Origin: Rhizobium sp. RM
GTDB lineage: Bacteria > Pseudomonadota > Alphaproteobacteria > Rhizobiales > Rhizobiaceae
DNA: 64,000 bases
Direction: 5' to 3'
Assembly: GCF_013390595.1 (NCBI RefSeq)
Contig: NZ_JACAWV010000008.1
Location: 434,001 to 498,000, forward strand
A program made the position numbers and the translations under genes. This document shows positions 63,704 to 64,000 of the stretch, piece by piece. Positions within the stretch are counted from its first letter, which is position 1. Every line of letters starts with the position of its first letter. The notes beneath the pieces were generated by a model. The model did no database searches, was not told where the DNA came from, and saw only the letters and a program-made list of their open reading frames with translations.

Positions 63704-64000
63704 ATGTACCAGTTTTCCTACGCCGAAATCATGGAGGATGGTGTCGCCGACGCGAAGGATCGCGAGCGGCAGGCGTTGACCAAATCGATCGATCTGCTGG
63801 CAGAGGCAAGGGACTCGACCTCGCAGCGGCATACGATCGAGGCGCTGTTTTACACGCGCCGGGTCTGGATTCGCTTCATTGAAGATCTCAAGCAACCGGA
63901 CAACCAGTTGGCAACCGAACTCAGAGCCAATCTGATTTCAATCGCAATCTGGATTTTGAAAGAGTGCGAACTGATCCGGAAGCGCCAGTCTAAGAACTTC
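63704..64000 (+). CDS. flaF: flagellar biosynthesis regulator FlaF (partial, cut by window end)
   Basis: The first 99 codons of FlaF (MYQFSYAEIMEDGVADAKDR; EARDSTSQRHTIEALFYTRR; NLISIAIWILKECELIRKRQ). The family length is about 113-120 residues, so only the tail is missing. FlaF and FlbT control flagellin synthesis and secretion in alphaproteobacteria. AAAGGA lies 7 nt before the ATG. flbT would be expected next, outside the window. Confidence 0.92.
   Translation, partial: MYQFSYAEIMEDGVADAKDRERQALTKSIDLLAEARDSTSQRHTIEALFYTRRVWIRFIEDLKQPDNQLATELRANLISIAIWILKECELIRKRQSKNF

Overview
The window is chromosomal DNA of an alphaproteobacterium of the Rhizobium/Agrobacterium group. The closest match by gene content and order is Agrobacterium (A. 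tumefaciens-like). The evidence is the rhizobial motility regulators visN, visR and rem, the rhizobial motor genes motB-motC-motD and motE, four simple flagellins with one of them (flaD) placed beside flhB, and a chemotaxis operon with two cheY genes plus cheS and cheT but no cheW. I saw no IS element, phage gene, integrase or CRISPR array. The assignment rests on recognition of families and synteny, not on a database search.

Layout. 1-4202 (minus): the end of a pha/mrp Na+(K+)/H+ antiporter operon (phaAB fusion, phaC, partial phaD). 5170-13024 (plus): the che operon, icpA-like receptor, cheS, cheY1, cheA, cheR, cheB, cheY2, cheD, cheT. 13139-14839: fliF, closed by a terminator. 15169-16693: the master regulators visN and visR. 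16835-18682: a transmembrane chemoreceptor. 18751-32623: a non-motility block holding a symporter-type hybrid histidine kinase, mscL, an aminotransferase, a galE-like epimerase, the conserved rhizobial murA-DUF2948-hisD-UPF0262-phosphatase-infA-maf-yacG run, and tRNA-Thr(GGT). 32858-46411 (minus): flagellins flaC, flaB and flaA, each with its own terminator, then fliP-fliL-flgH-motE-flgI-flgA-flgG-fliE-flgC-flgB and a hypothetical gene-fliI-flgF-DUF1217 gene. 46593-64000 (plus): motA-fliM, fliN-fliG, flhB and a hypothetical gene, flaD, fliH-like-motB-motC-motD and a transglycosylase, rem, and flgE-flgK-flgL-flaF (cut by the window end).

How it works together. In known rhizobial motility, VisN/VisR switch on rem, Rem switches on the basal-body, hook and motor operons, and flagellin and chemotaxis genes follow. 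Two regulatory patterns read directly from this sequence fit that scheme. First, the six operons headed by fliF, flgB, the DUF1217 gene/flgF, motA, fliN and flgE each carry, 22-68 bp before the start codon, a direct repeat of two 5-bp half-sites exactly 11 bp apart (GNMAR-like, then GCAAG). This geometry suits an OmpR-type regulator such as Rem, and I did not find it before the flagellin or che genes. Second, all four flagellin leaders carry a CCGGRATGTCCC-like element. In flaA, flaB and flaC it is complementary to that gene's own ribosome-binding site, a candidate translational switch for the flagellin regulators FlaF/FlbT, whose first gene lies at the right edge.
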